A stretch of DNA of 64,000 nucleotides, taken from Lysinibacillus piscis. Lineage in GTDB: Bacteria; Bacillota; Bacilli; Bacillales_A; Planococcaceae. The notes beneath the pieces are model-generated. The model was not told where the DNA came from and did no database searches. It saw only the letters and a list, made by a program, of their open reading frames with translations. The position numbers and the translations under genes are program-made. The DNA is taken from positions 186,001 through 250,000 of the forward strand of contig NZ_BRZA01000001.1 in NCBI RefSeq assembly GCF_026012395.1, written 5' to 3'. Below are positions 47,057 to 55,790 of the stretch, piece after piece; positions within the stretch are counted from its first letter, which is position 1, and every line of letters starts with the position of its first letter.

Positions 47057-47893
47057 TTAATCAAAATCTGAATACAGGACATATTGCTGACATTCTAAGC
47101 ATTGAAATAGATAGCCTTGATGTGAGCCATTATTGCGTAAGGTAGTAGCTAATTTTTCTTTTGGATAACCATCATAATGTTCAAGCTCCTCCGTAATGCC
47201 CATCACAACAAGCTCATCCCAGCCAACATAATCAATAAATGCGCAATAATCTGTGCAATGGGCTACCCAGTTATTACCTTGCCAACTTACATAGCCTGGT
47301 GTAAGATGCAGCACTTCCTCTGTATAATCCTCATTCTTCACAAGCTCGGCATTTAATAAATCTTGCTGAAATTGACCATCAAATTTTTGTGCTGCCCGTC
47401 CACTATGAATACAGCTTGGGCAAAGATATTCCACCTCTTCAATCGCATAAATGCCCTTTGTATAATAAATATCCACTTCCTGCTCGCAGCAATCACAAAC
47501 GACGATTTCACCTGTTTCAAAAATATTTGCCTGCATTGGATTCGGCATATACTTAAATAGTGGTAACGGTGTTTTCAAGCTCGCTTCCTTCCGAATGACA
47601 CGTGGCAATAATGGTCTTACATTTTGTGGATTGTCCACCCAATATTTAATCGAGCCATATTTTTTCTGGTCTTTTTTATTGCGTAAATCCATAATCGTTG
47701 TAAAAATTTTATATGCTTCGTCATACATACACAACACACAGTAAATTTCTACCAGTATACGTAAATTTACCTCCGTGGGCTCTGCTGCTTGAATTTGCTT
47801 CTTTAATTCATGCATGGCATTAATCATTTCGGCATTCGTCGTATCGAACACTTTTCTTTGCGCATGCCATTGTACTATAAGATTTTCTGTCAT
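47057..47893 (-). CDS. CbrC-family zinc-finger-like protein
   Basis: 278 residues. The C-terminal part (about residues 105-278) is a CbrC/UPF0167 domain: PLPLFKYMPNPMQANIFETG, then VVCDCCEQEVDIYY and LCPSCIHSGRAAQKFDGQF, with paired cysteines that probably bind zinc. E. coli CbrC is linked to colicin E2 tolerance, and the family is counted among predicted immunity proteins. Residues 1-100 are an added helical region. The start is the ATG 9 nt after GAGG. It is 31 nt upstream of the SUKH gene. Confidence 0.85.
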   Translation of the reverse strand: MTENLIVQWHAQRKVFDTTNAEMINAMHELKKQIQAAEPTEVNLRILVEIYCVLCMYDEAYKIFTTIMDLRNKKDQKKYGSIKYWVDNPQNVRPLLPRVIRKEASLKTPLPLFKYMPNPMQANIFETGEIVVCDCCEQEVDIYYTKGIYAIEEVEYLCPSCIHSGRAAQKFDGQFQQDLLNAELVKNEDYTEEVLHLTPGYVSWQGNNWVAHCTDYCAFIDYVGWDELVVMGITEELEHYDGYPKEKLATTLRNNGSHQGYLFQCLECQQYVLYSDFD

Positions 47894-48008
47894 ATACATC
47901 ATCCTCAACTTTCACATGCTTCTTGTGAAGTATATTCCTTTACAGGATAAACATTTCTACTCTATAGAAAGTCTTTTATTTTATTATCCTCACTCTGTTC
48001 GCTTTCAA

Positions 48009-48503
48009 TTATCGTTGCCAATTATGCAAAAACTTAGAGAGCAACGGATGATTTGGATTGCAGCGTTTGGCTGATGCTATTTCTAACAGCTCTTCCGCCT
48101 TATCATCTGTGATGGAAATAAAGGTAAAAAGATGTTCAGCAATAACACCTTCTTGCTTTAATTCATACATTATGTCACTCATCATCTGCTGAATTTCCAT
48201 TTTATGTTCTACAAATGGATTACCAGCATTTAAAACTCTATCCAACAATTCACGGCTTATTTGTTGTAGCATATCCGTATCATCTTCATATAAAAATTCA
48301 TCTTTCAAAAATCGATAATCTTCTGGATTGTCCTCGTAATTGTTGCCAATTTGAAGAAGTGATTTTTCTGTTCCCATGGTTAAATAAAGACTGCCACAAT
48401 CGCCATCTGTCACTAAAACAACGGCATATATTTGTTCATCTTTTAAAGCATCATACATAGCTATATAGGCTTCATACACAGCTTGTTTCATTTTCTGTTT
48501 CAT
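48009..48503 (-). CDS. DUF4303-like protein
   Basis: 164 residues, acidic, soluble. AVVLVTDGDCGSLYLTMGTE and the preceding amphipathic helix match the layout of DUF4303 proteins, a family predicted as immunity in polymorphic toxin systems. GGAAGGTG is upstream of the ATG. It is the first gene of the array in transcription order; a promoter would be in the 48504-48859 gap but no clear -35/-10 pair was fixed. Confidence 0.78.
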   Translation of the reverse strand: MKQKMKQAVYEAYIAMYDALKDEQIYAVVLVTDGDCGSLYLTMGTEKSLLQIGNNYEDNPEDYRFLKDEFLYEDDTDMLQQISRELLDRVLNAGNPFVEHKMEIQQMMSDIMYELKQEGVIAEHLFTFISITDDKAEELLEIASAKRCNPNHPLLSKFLHNWQR

Positions 48504-48820
48504 AGTTACACCTTCCGTAATTTATCTGGTTTTTCACTTCAAACATTCATCAGCAATTACTTAAAAAGAAAGTATGTTCTTATTTTTCAATATAGCATAC
48601 AGCCAATTTTTTAAAAATGCATTTCTTATAAAAATGACAAAATGTTACTTTTGTTGGACAGTATGATTTTGATCACAATCATGTCTTTCAACGCCGTCAA
48701 TTCAATAGTTTAACTAAATAAACAGAGCAAAAATGAATGAAAGTGGACTAGGCAAAAATACATACTCCGATTTAAGTAAGAAAGCATATATCACCATCTG
48801 TTGTTCTTCCCTATATAAAA
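48504..48820. other. Intergenic region upstream of the array
   Basis: About 320 bp, AT-rich, between the first array gene and the terminator of the next operon. It should contain the array promoter. No gene-like ORF with a ribosome site seen. Confidence 0.4.
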
Positions 48821-48856
48821 AAGAACCCACTCTGATTTTTATCAAAGTGAGCTCTT
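48821..48856 (-). terminator. Terminator after the YvlB-like operon
   Basis: Minus-strand AAGAGCTCACTTTGAT pairs with ATCAGAGTGGGTTCTT (three G-U pairs) followed by TTTTT, 4 nt after the 48860 stop codon. Confidence 0.85.
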
Positions 48857-48859
48857 CTC

Positions 48860-49138
48860 TTACAATCGCACCTTTACTTCTGTACCGTCCTGCGCTTTTA
48901 CATCAACTAACACCATACCTCGATAGTTTTTCAGTTCTTTCACAATCGGCTGTAGTATAGTTTTATCAATCACAGGAAATGTAAAGTGGACTTTGTGTTT
49001 TTCAAAATAGGCTTGTGTCCATTTGTTTAGCATCTTTTGCAATAACGCTGAACAAATAATAGCAACAGCCATGTTTAATAATATATATGGCACAGGGATG
49101 GATAACCGAATATCCTTTGCCTTCACTTGTACACGCAT
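48860..49138 (-). CDS. Small membrane-associated protein, third gene of the DUF2089 operon
   Basis: About 92 residues. A short hydrophobic segment (IPVPYILLNMAVAIICSALL) is followed by a soluble C-terminus ending VKAQDGTEVKVRL. That ending resembles the end of the upstream 127-residue protein (IVDIQSANGDTISVIIE), so the two could share a small domain. The start is one of two adjacent ATGs; a GTG overlapping the previous stop is also possible. It partly overlaps or abuts the upstream gene, which suggests coupled translation. Function unknown. Confidence 0.65.
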   Translation of the reverse strand: MRVQVKAKDIRLSIPVPYILLNMAVAIICSALLQKMLNKWTQAYFEKHKVHFTFPVIDKTILQPIVKELKNYRGMVLVDVKAQDGTEVKVRL

Positions 49139-49152
49139 CATATAGCAGTACA

Positions 49153-49536
49153 CTACTCAATAATAACGGAAATTGTATCTCCGTTTGCGGATTGAATATC
49201 TACAATTTTCCCATCTAATTCATTTTCAATCGCTTCTATAATCATGTTAATATCGATATCTTTCACATACTGTGCTGATTGCGGAATACTTGCAGCAAGG
49301 CCATGTCCAGCCATTAACACGACTTTGACTAGTTTAATTGGTAAATTCACTGTCACATTATCATTGTCAGTTGACACGACACGAATTTTTAATGTTTTAT
49401 CTGTATATTTTTTGTCAACCAGTGTATCGGCTACATCCTCTTTTTCCTTTAATATTTGAATTAGCTCTGCGCCTTTATTTGCCTCAAGCTTACCCTCTTG
49501 TACCATCGTTAACACTTTTGCAATTTCTTCTTTCAT
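49153..49536 (-). CDS. YvlB-like protein with SHOCT-like N-terminus
   Basis: 127 residues. The N-terminus (KEEIAKVLTMVQEGKLEANKGAELIQIL) is the short helical SHOCT-like/YvlB motif found in bacterial envelope-stress operons, also present at the end of the next upstream protein. The rest is a compact alpha/beta domain ending IVDIQSANGDTISV. In B. subtilis yvlB belongs to the sigma-W regulon; here no sigma-W promoter was seen. It lies 13 nt after the DUF2089 gene, with ribosome site AGGAGG. Confidence 0.75.
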   Translation of the reverse strand: MKEEIAKVLTMVQEGKLEANKGAELIQILKEKEDVADTLVDKKYTDKTLKIRVVSTDNDNVTVNLPIKLVKVVLMAGHGLAASIPQSAQYVKDIDINMIIEAIENELDGKIVDIQSANGDTISVIIE

Positions 49537-49549
49537 ACTAACATTCCTC

Positions 49550-49912
49550 CTAGTCTTCTTTTAATAGTTTAATCGCTTCTTCAGGTGTGATTTCGCCGTT
49601 TTCTAACATCGTCACCACTTTTTTCTCATCTACCACGTTTTTCTTCTTCTCATAGCCAAGAGACAAAATAATATCCGTTAATTTACCTCTGACTGTTGGA
49701 TACGAAATACCTAACTCTTTTTCTACTTCTTTAATATTCCCTCTACATAACAAAAATACTTCCACAAAATGCAGTTGCTCCTTTGATAAGGAAGCTAGTT
49801 TTGATAATTCAAATTCATTTTCAATCGTTGTATGGCAATGTGTACATTGCAATTTTGTAATTTTCAAGGTTTTACTACAGACAGGACAATTTGTAATTAC
49901 TTGATAGGCCAT
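49550..49912 (-). CDS. DUF2089-type regulator with zinc ribbon and HTH
   Basis: 120 residues. An N-terminal zinc ribbon with CPVC and CTHC, a helix-turn-helix (GNIKEVEKELGISYPTVRGK, about residues 58-77) and a C-terminal SHOCT-like tail (VVTMLENGEITPEEAIKLL). This is the layout of DUF2089 proteins, thought to be small transcription regulators. It is the first gene of a three-gene operon whose next product shares the same C-terminal-type motif at its N-terminus, so the proteins may interact or compete. It is divergent from the LytTR operon. Confidence 0.85.
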   Translation of the reverse strand: MAYQVITNCPVCSKTLKITKLQCTHCHTTIENEFELSKLASLSKEQLHFVEVFLLCRGNIKEVEKELGISYPTVRGKLTDIILSLGYEKKKNVVDEKKVVTMLENGEITPEEAIKLLKED

Positions 49913-50203
49913 AATAAAATTCCTTTCTGTTTATTTGTTTTGATTATATATCAATAAAAACAAAATCACAAATAATAAAATTAATTTTTAAATCTAAAAT
50001 AATAAATAAAATTAATTTCATTATTTATATTATTGATTTTAATATTAGAAACTTTTCATCAGCCATTCTTGCTTCTTATCCTCCAACAATTACACATTAC
50101 CTCCCCATTTCAACCACTTATCTAAAACTTTCACGTAATGGATTTTTTATGTGCTACAGTAAGGTTATCGAATTCGATATGAACTAATGAGGGGGCCTCC
50201 CAT
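49913..50203. other. Divergent promoter region, very AT-rich
   Basis: 291 bp between the DUF2089 operon and the LytTR operon, with a run of AT-only words between 49940 and 50045. It should hold both promoters. No unambiguous -35/-10 pair can be chosen. Confidence 0.5.
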
Positions 50204-50660
50204 TTGAAAATTCAATTAACAATTAACAATTAACAATGCCTTAGAAGAAACAGAGATTCACATTCACGCTAAGGAATACAATGAGCAAATTGAACGGCTG
50301 ATGAAACAATTGCAAACAGCTCACTCCACTGTGCTGGATGGCTATTTACAGCAGGAAATCCATTTGCTTAAGATTTCAGATATTTATTCAATTTATGCTG
50401 AAAATGCCAAATTATTTTTACAAACGGAGGAGCAGGAATTTGAGTCAAAACGCAAATTATATGAACTGGAGATACAGCTTGCGAAGGATTTTGTGCATGT
50501 TAGTAAATCTACCTTTGTCAATATCCATAAAGTGTCCTCAATTCAAATGGGGAAAATCGGCACAACTGAATTATTGCTTGAAAATGATGTGTCCATTCAT
50601 GTTAGCCGTAAATATTTAAAAGAATTAAAGCATTACTTAGGTATTGGGAGGGATTTATAG
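50204..50660 (+). pseudogene. LytTR-family regulator, out of frame by a 7-bp repeat
   Basis: TTG start behind GAGGGGG. Reading in frame, three copies of CAATTAA give LKIQLTINN then TAA at 50231-50233. With two copies the frame runs on through ALEETEIHIHAKEYNEQIERL to a complete 149-residue LytTR protein ending LKHYLGIGRDL. The DNA-binding LytTR domain (about residues 50-145, EIHLLKISDIYSIYAENAKL, FVHVSKSTFVNIHKV, HVSRKYLKELKHYL) is otherwise intact. A shorter product could start at the ATG at 50301, but no ribosome site is there. Next to DUF3021 and ABC genes it should regulate that operon. It is either a recent pseudogene or a phase-variable gene now off. Confidence 0.8.
50213..50237 (+). 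repeat. Tandem 7-bp repeat CAATTAA (3 copies plus CAAT)
   Basis: Copies at 50213-50219, 50220-50226 and 50227-50233, then CAAT at 50234-50237. Seven is not a multiple of three, so gain or loss of a copy shifts the LytTR frame. Two copies give an open frame. Confidence 0.95.
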
Positions 50661-50661
50661 G

Positions 50662-51066
50662 ATGAAACTTTTACGCATGATGATTATAGCTATTTTAATT
50701 TCACTTAGTTCTTCCTATATATTAGTAACTCAAAGTATCGTATCTCAAAAAACCGTCTTCAATGGCTCCGAGCTATTTGAACAAGTAATTATTGCTATCC
50801 TTCTTGGTGCTGCGATTGGCTTACTTACCATTATTTTTGAATGGGAGCGGTTAGCCTTTACTATTCAATTGCTGATTCATCTGTTAGCCGTGACAATATG
50901 TGTTCTAGTAGCGGGCTATTTTGGTCAATGGTTTGAGCATTCAGGTGTACTCTATGTATTGCTATCAGAGGCGATTATTTATATCTTAGTTTGGTTGATT
51001 TTACATGTACTACAAACAAGAGATATCGAAAAAATCAATCGGGAAATTCAAAAAAGAAAGGGTTAA
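50662..51066 (+). CDS. DUF3021 membrane protein
   Basis: 134 residues with four membrane helices (about 5-22, 40-58, 70-88, 97-116) and a short basic tail (NREIQKRKG). DUF3021 proteins are encoded between LytTR regulators and ABC exporters in many Bacillota and are thought to help sense or regulate, but their mechanism is not known. It starts 1 nt after the LytTR stop, with GGGAGGGATTTATAGG as ribosome site, and is followed 5 nt later by the ATPase gene. Confidence 0.85.
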   Translation: MKLLRMMIIAILISLSSSYILVTQSIVSQKTVFNGSELFEQVIIAILLGAAIGLLTIIFEWERLAFTIQLLIHLLAVTICVLVAGYFGQWFEHSGVLYVLLSEAIIYILVWLILHVLQTRDIEKINREIQKRKG

Positions 51067-51071
51067 ATATA

Positions 51072-51197
51072 ATGGATTATGCGATACAGGTAGACAATTT
51101 ACGTAAACAATATGGTGAACAGGAAGCCGTCAAAGGCATTTCTTTCACAGTAGAAAAAGGCTCTCTTTTCGCCTTTTTAGGAACAAATGGGGCAGGT
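51072..51197 (+). pseudogene. ABC transporter ATPase, 5' fragment (split in Walker A)
   Basis: 42 codons from [20 protein letters not shown]... to FLGTNGAG. The reading then enters the element and stops after IYRRI (TAA at 51213-51215). The missing remainder is at 57703-58506. The break falls between the first glycine-rich part (GTNGAG) and KSTT of the P-loop. See the 3' fragment and the mobile element entry. As it stands no functional ATPase is made from this promoter. Confidence 0.9.
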
Positions 51198-51221
51198 ATA
51201 TATAGAAGAATTTAAGGGGAA

Positions 51222-51254
51222 AGAAACCAAGTCAACAAATTACATGACTTGGTT
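51222..51254 (-). terminator. Terminator at the left element edge, after the recombinase
   Basis: AAACCAAGTCA pairs with TGACTTGGTTT, overlapping the recombinase stop codon. The minus strand then reads CTTTC, so it is a weak T-tract. Confidence 0.55.
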
Positions 51255-52949
51255 TTCTATCGCCATGTACTGTGTCTTGTTTTGTTGAATAAATTCCAAC
51301 ATATGTTGATGTTGGTCGGCAAAATTAAATTGAATCGTGATTTCATTATTTTCATGAATGTAAATTGTATCAACTAGTTCAACTAACAAACCTCGGTCAA
51401 GTGTTTGAATATTTCTGTACTTTAAAAATGTTTGGAGATAGGGATGGTTCACACCAATGCCTTTTTGAACAGTCGCCATTTCTGTTTCGAGGTTAGAAAT
51501 AACCTGTGTCACTTCATCTACTTTCTGCTCGAATTTTGTTTTCATTCGCAAATAGTCAGCTTTGGTAATATCGCCTGTTTTCCAATCCATATATAGATTG
51601 TCTGTGACGGCTGTTATTTTTTCTAGCTCTTGCTGTTTTGCCTTGTAGAGTTGTTCTAATTGTTTCGATTTTGTCCGCACAATAGGCTGTTTGTTAATGG
51701 CTTGAATGATGGTAGTCATATCATCTACAAGTGCGATTTGCGCTTGTATCGCTCGTAATACGGCTTCTGTGATATCCTCTATACTCATACTGTGTCGAGT
51801 ACATTTCCCTCTATGTTTCACTGCATAAGTAGAACAAACATAGTAGGCATATTCCTTCAATCCAGACTTTGTTTGTCTGCGATAGAATTTCCTTGTCATG
51901 CCCATTCTGCAATCTGGACAACGAAGGAAACCTGAAAAAAGATGGACGTTTTTTTCATCTGGTGCGGTACGGGTATCTCGTTTTTGTAAACTTTGGGCTT
52001 TTTCAAATAGAGATTTCTCAATAATCGGGTCATGTGTGTTTTCTACCACAAACCATTCATCTTCTGGTGGCGTGATTTTATCATGAATTTTATAACTAAT
52101 TACACGTTGTTGACCCTGTACCATTGTCCCGATATACATTTTATTGATTAAAATACGACCAATTGTGCCGATACTCCACATGCCATCATTTTTAGCATCA
52201 TTGGGTGTTCGATGATTGAACCCTTTATGTTTTTTATAAACAGATGGTGATGGAATGCCTAGCTCGTTTAAATGTTTCACAATCCCAGATTTACTCATGC
52301 CATCATATACATACCAATGATAAATATTGCGGACAACTTGTGCGGCTTCTTCATCAATGATGAGATGATTTTTATTGTTAGGATTCTTTTGGTAACCGTA
52401 AGGAGCGAATGCCCCAATAAATTCACCATTTCTCCGTTTTGTATCGAAAGTACGACGAATATCATTAGAAATACGAGCAGCATAACGGTCATTTAATAGC
52501 CCTGCCATCGGTACTTCTAATCCTTGTATGACCTCTGGCTGAATATAGGTGTCAATAGCTGGGTCGCCTATGCTGATAAAACGCACATTGTAGAGAGGGA
52601 ATATTCTTTCTAGAAAATAGCCTTGGTCAGCATAATTCCGAAAAGCTCTCGCAAGCGTCTTACAAATAATACAGTCTACTTTACTTGTTTCAATATCTCG
52701 TATCATCCGTTGAAAATTGATTCGCTCGTAATCTGTCGTACCTGACTGTCCATCATCTATATAGTAATCAACCAGAACATACTCACCAATGAAGGTACGG
52801 TCAAGGTACTCTTGAATGATTTTACGTTGATTCGTGACACTTAAACTTTCGTCATGTCCATCATCTTTAGACAAGCGAATGTAAATAGCAATCTTCCATA
52901 TTTTTTGACGTGGCTGCTGAACTTTTGACTTTTTTCTAACTCGTGCCAT
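51240..52949 (-). CDS. Large serine recombinase (site-specific integrase)
   Basis: 569 residues in the usual three parts: N-terminal resolvase domain with the catalytic serine in YIRLSKDDG (Ser27) and the arginine-bearing RGDPDLTDRYAA-type stretch (here MAGLLNDRYAARISNDIRR); a recombinase/DNA-binding domain with GFNHRTPNDAKNDGMWSIGT; a zinc ribbon (CPDCRMG and later CSTY/C); and a C-terminal coiled coil. It uses a serine-phosphodiester link and short att sites to integrate or excise DNA. The ATG start is chosen because the upstream 8 codons have no better signal. It is next to the left att-like site. It probably controls excision from the ATPase gene; no excisionase was recognised. Confidence 0.93.
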   Translation of the reverse strand: MARVRKKSKVQQPRQKIWKIAIYIRLSKDDGHDESLSVTNQRKIIQEYLDRTFIGEYVLVDYYIDDGQSGTTDYERINFQRMIRDIETSKVDCIICKTLARAFRNYADQGYFLERIFPLYNVRFISIGDPAIDTYIQPEVIQGLEVPMAGLLNDRYAARISNDIRRTFDTKRRNGEFIGAFAPYGYQKNPNNKNHLIIDEEAAQVVRNIYHWYVYDGMSKSGIVKHLNELGIPSPSVYKKHKGFNHRTPNDAKNDGMWSIGTIGRILINKMYIGTMVQGQQRVISYKIHDKITPPEDEWFVVENTHDPIIEKSLFEKAQSLQKRDTRTAPDEKNVHLFSGFLRCPDCRMGMTRKFYRRQTKSGLKEYAYYVCSTYAVKHRGKCTRHSMSIEDITEAVLRAIQAQIALVDDMTTIIQAINKQPIVRTKSKQLEQLYKAKQQELEKITAVTDNLYMDWKTGDITKADYLRMKTKFEQKVDEVTQVISNLETEMATVQKGIGVNHPYLQTFLKYRNIQTLDRGLLVELVDTIYIHENNEITIQFNFADQHQHMLEFIQQNKTQYMAIENQVM

Positions 52950-53004
52950 GTTCCTCCAATCCTCTATAATCACATCTATATTATATCATTTATTGCCTAT
53001 AATT

Positions 53005-53250
53005 TCAGTGATAATAGCTTGAGAAATAGTGTTTTAGTTGCGTAGATAAGTCGTTTCCATTCTCTAAAAAACGAATATGAACTGTTACATGACCACATAA
53101 AAAATAGTATGGGTTTTGGATATCTTGCAGATATTTTTCTAATCGCTCCAATGCAGGTAAGTCATGCTGAATTTAGATATGTCGTATGTCTATAAGGTCT
53201 TGTGTTGGTCGAATTTCTTTCTCTCGTGCAAGTCCTTTTAACGTTACCAT
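53005..53250 (-). pseudogene. Small ORF of the element with one nonsense codon
   Basis: 82 codons from ATG (after AAGGAGGAAGG) to TGA, in one frame except TAA at codon 26 (53173-53175). It reads MVTLKGLAREKEIRPTQDL... then HI-stop-IQHD... and continues ALERLEKYLQDIQNPYYFL to HYFSSYYH. The second half has the look of small proteins often encoded next to serine recombinases. It lies 55 bp upstream of the recombinase start. One point mutation or sequencing error would explain the stop. Function unknown. Confidence 0.7.
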
Positions 53251-54154
53251 GTTCCTTCCTCCTTACATGTACCATTGTAAGCAATAAAAAATCAGATGGC
53301 TGTTGGTACAGCTCCACAGGTATTTCAACCTCTGCAAGTATTTCTTCCAGCCCTACTCATAGCCTGTGACGCTTTCAACGCTCGGATGGTGACTGTAGGG
53401 GAGTATCATTATCTTATGAATGGGTGATGGCTCACAATTCACCATAATTGTGTTAGACAAAGTAGTATCGCTCGTTCCATTTCGGAAGTCGTGGCGTACT
53501 TGTCAAATGGCTAACCATTCATAAAATGTATCTGATTTTTGGTTATACTGTATGATGTTTTCTTTGTCAAAGAACAAATGGAATGTAAATGAAAAAGAGA
53601 TACTCTCTAATTTTCCTCTCATAACCTTCAACAAAATTTTTTCCAAGATGCCAAAAATCTTTAGTCATATTAAAAATAAAGTTTTAATTGAATAAAAGTG
53701 GTTGGATGAAAGTTAATAAGAATTTGTATAATGGGAAAATTGCATCATTAATCAAAAATATGTAACTACTTAATTAAACTTTAATATATTAATTGCTATA
53801 TTTAATATTAAATATGGATACTTACAATTGTTTGTAATGATTTTGATTTATATCAGATATTAATTTTATATAAAATGATTAAAAGTACATATTTTTAATA
53901 TAAAAAACGACAAAATACGACAGATTAATGCTTATACAAATATTTTTTTCGTTTAAAATACATATTTCATATAGTAATTATTAATTTATAAATTTCAATA
54001 AAAAACAAACATATTTTGTATGTTTTTGACAAAAGTCGATTTATGACTGATTTTGTAGAACGAAAATTAAGATTTTTTAAAATAAATATACTAGAATATG
54101 AATTAAGAAATTGTGCAGTTTCTATATTTAATAAAATTAAGGGGGTACGTTAAG
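53251..54154. other. Intergenic region inside the element
   Basis: 904 bp. The first ~250 bp (53280-53530) have more GC and, on the minus strand, a partial reading EEILAEVEIPVELYQQPSDF that ends near the previous ORF start; it looks like a broken gene. The remaining ~600 bp are extremely AT-rich, without gene-like frames, and should hold the promoter of the secreted protein at 54155. A TTGACA at 54027 has no clear partner -10. Confidence 0.5.
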
Positions 54155-55246
54155 ATGAATAAGAAAATTTTTAGTGCAATTGTATTATCAACAATGTTAG
54201 TTTCTAATGCCATAGTTCCTTTTGAAACAAGTGCAAGTACAAATTTGATGGAAACAACAAATGAAAGTTGGAAGAAATCAGTTTCTAACAGTCTTCAAAA
54301 CTATTTAGATACTAAGATAACTAATGGTTTTTCAGAACTGCAGGGTTATGAAATTGGAAAAATACTGAAATTGAAAGATAAAACAGCAAAAGAAACCAAG
54401 TATTATGTTTCAGTGGTTGATAGCAATAAAGAAACTCTTGGATATGCTGTTTTAGATGGTAATGATAACTATGAAGTTATTGAATTCGGTCTGGGAAAAG
54501 AAGAGCCTTTAAAGGATGCTAATCATAATATTTCTTATTACGGTCCATTGTCCTATGCTGAAAATATCGGAAATGGAAAAGTGAAAGATTTACTATTAAA
54601 TCAAGAGTTTGATAAAGCAACTTTGATTAATGAAATAAATGAGGTGGAACAACCTACAGGTGAATACCAAGTTTCGCCTGCTACTATCATAAATTATGCT
54701 TATAAATATATTAGTGGCGTTCCTGATTACCAACAGTCTAGTATTACAACAAAGATAAATACTTGTGTGCCAGTTTCTGCTGCGAATATTATAATGTATT
54801 GGGATGCAAACGGTTATCCTAATATGGTTTCAACAAATAATTGGATTAATGTCGCAGATAGAATAGCCCAAATCATGCTTCATACTAATGCTAATGGAGT
54901 ATTGCCGCAGTATATAACACCAGGAATGAGACTCTATTTCGATGAGCATGGTTATCCAGGTTTTGGTGTAACTCGTGATACAACTCCTACTTTTAGTGAA
55001 GCTCAAACTATTGTCAATGCAGGTCATCCATCTCTTTTAGGGTTGTCTAATTACACAGTTATTAACCCTAATGCTACTGGTAAGCATATGGTTACGTTGG
55101 TAGGTTTTGAAACTTATTATGACACATCAACGCAAAAATGGTCTCAACAAGTTATTGTCCATGATAATTGGGATTCAACAGGTACTCAAGTATGGTTGAA
55201 ATGGGCAAGTTTACCAGTCACAGATATTTGGGAAATATCTAATTAA
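54155..55246 (+). CDS. Secreted protein with C39-like (papain-fold) cysteine peptidase features
   Basis: 363 residues. Signal peptide MNKKIFSAIVLSTMLVSNAI... cut near SAS. An N-terminal domain (about 30-180, NEVEQPTGEY ending) resembles a pro- or inhibitor-type domain; the C-terminal part has a papain-like triad arrangement: Cys in INTCVPVSAANII (about residue 210), His in GKHMVTLVGFE, and Asp/Asn in VHDNWDS. This fits the C39_2/C39-like peptidases. AAGGGGG is the ribosome site; the upstream in-frame Met lacks one. Its substrate is unknown. Low GC relative to core genes suggests acquisition with the element. Confidence 0.75.
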   Translation: MNKKIFSAIVLSTMLVSNAIVPFETSASTNLMETTNESWKKSVSNSLQNYLDTKITNGFSELQGYEIGKILKLKDKTAKETKYYVSVVDSNKETLGYAVLDGNDNYEVIEFGLGKEEPLKDANHNISYYGPLSYAENIGNGKVKDLLLNQEFDKATLINEINEVEQPTGEYQVSPATIINYAYKYISGVPDYQQSSITTKINTCVPVSAANIIMYWDANGYPNMVSTNNWINVADRIAQIMLHTNANGVLPQYITPGMRLYFDEHGYPGFGVTRDTTPTFSEAQTIVNAGHPSLLGLSNYTVINPNATGKHMVTLVGFETYYDTSTQKWSQQVIVHDNWDSTGTQVWLKWASLPVTDIWEISN

Positions 55247-55265
55247 AAATAAGGTGTGGAAAATT

Positions 55266-55315
55266 AAAATGCGCTAACAGTCAATTTTCATCATATTGAT
55301 TGTTAGCGCATTTTT
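55266..55315. terminator. Bidirectional terminator between convergent cargo genes
   Basis: AAAATGCGCTAACA with TGTTAGCGCATTTTT, plus an inner CAAT/ATTG pair; T-tracts on both strands. Confidence 0.9.
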
Positions 55316-55361
55316 AATATCAAATTTTTAGTATACAGTTTATATTAATTCGTTAACCGTC

Positions 55362-55790
55362 TTATTTTCTATAGAGTTCCTTTGCTTTCTTTTGTAATTC
55401 TTTGTTACGCTCTTCTACTCCCTTTTTATCCGCAAGATTAAATATACCTGAGTAGGCGCTTGATACACCCATAGAACCAACTATTTTTCCTTCATATTCA
55501 TATATATATGCTGTATAATTTTCCCCTTCAAGGTCTTTTTCATTTAATTGATAACTTGTTACAGTCAATTCTTTTCCAGTATACTGCTCCATGAAAGTAA
55601 TATTAGCAGCTCGATTGAGTACGAGAATTTCTGGTGAAATGTCATCCACTGTGATTTGTTCACTTGAATGAAGTGATTTAATTGTCCATCCAAAATTTTC
55701 TATATAAGAAAGATGTTCTTTATCAATATTTTTAGTGGCACAGGCAACTAGGATAAATGTAAAACTTAAAGTAATCATTAGTTTCTTCAT
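55362..55790 (-). CDS. DUF4830-like lipoprotein
   Basis: 142 residues. A lipobox VACA-type (ILVACATK, Cys17) ends the signal sequence. The mature part, HLSYIENFGWTIKSL onwards, matches the size and first motif of DUF4830 proteins, which are surface lipoproteins of unknown role in Bacillota. The ATG used has CCTCCC-type AGGAGG context behind it (GGGAGG before the start). It is convergent with the secreted C39-like gene and shares its terminator. Family assignment is from memory. Confidence 0.7.
   Translation of the reverse strand: MKKLMITLSFTFILVACATKNIDKEHLSYIENFGWTIKSLHSSEQITVDDISPEILVLNRAANITFMEQYTGKELTVTSYQLNEKDLEGENYTAYIYEYEGKIVGSMGVSSAYSGIFNLADKKGVEERNKELQKKAKELYRK

Noticed and set aside
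53260-53530. Possible additional gene upstream of the recombinase
   Set aside because: Only a partial reading (EEILAEVEIPVELYQ) with stops on both sides; described as a remnant rather than a gene.
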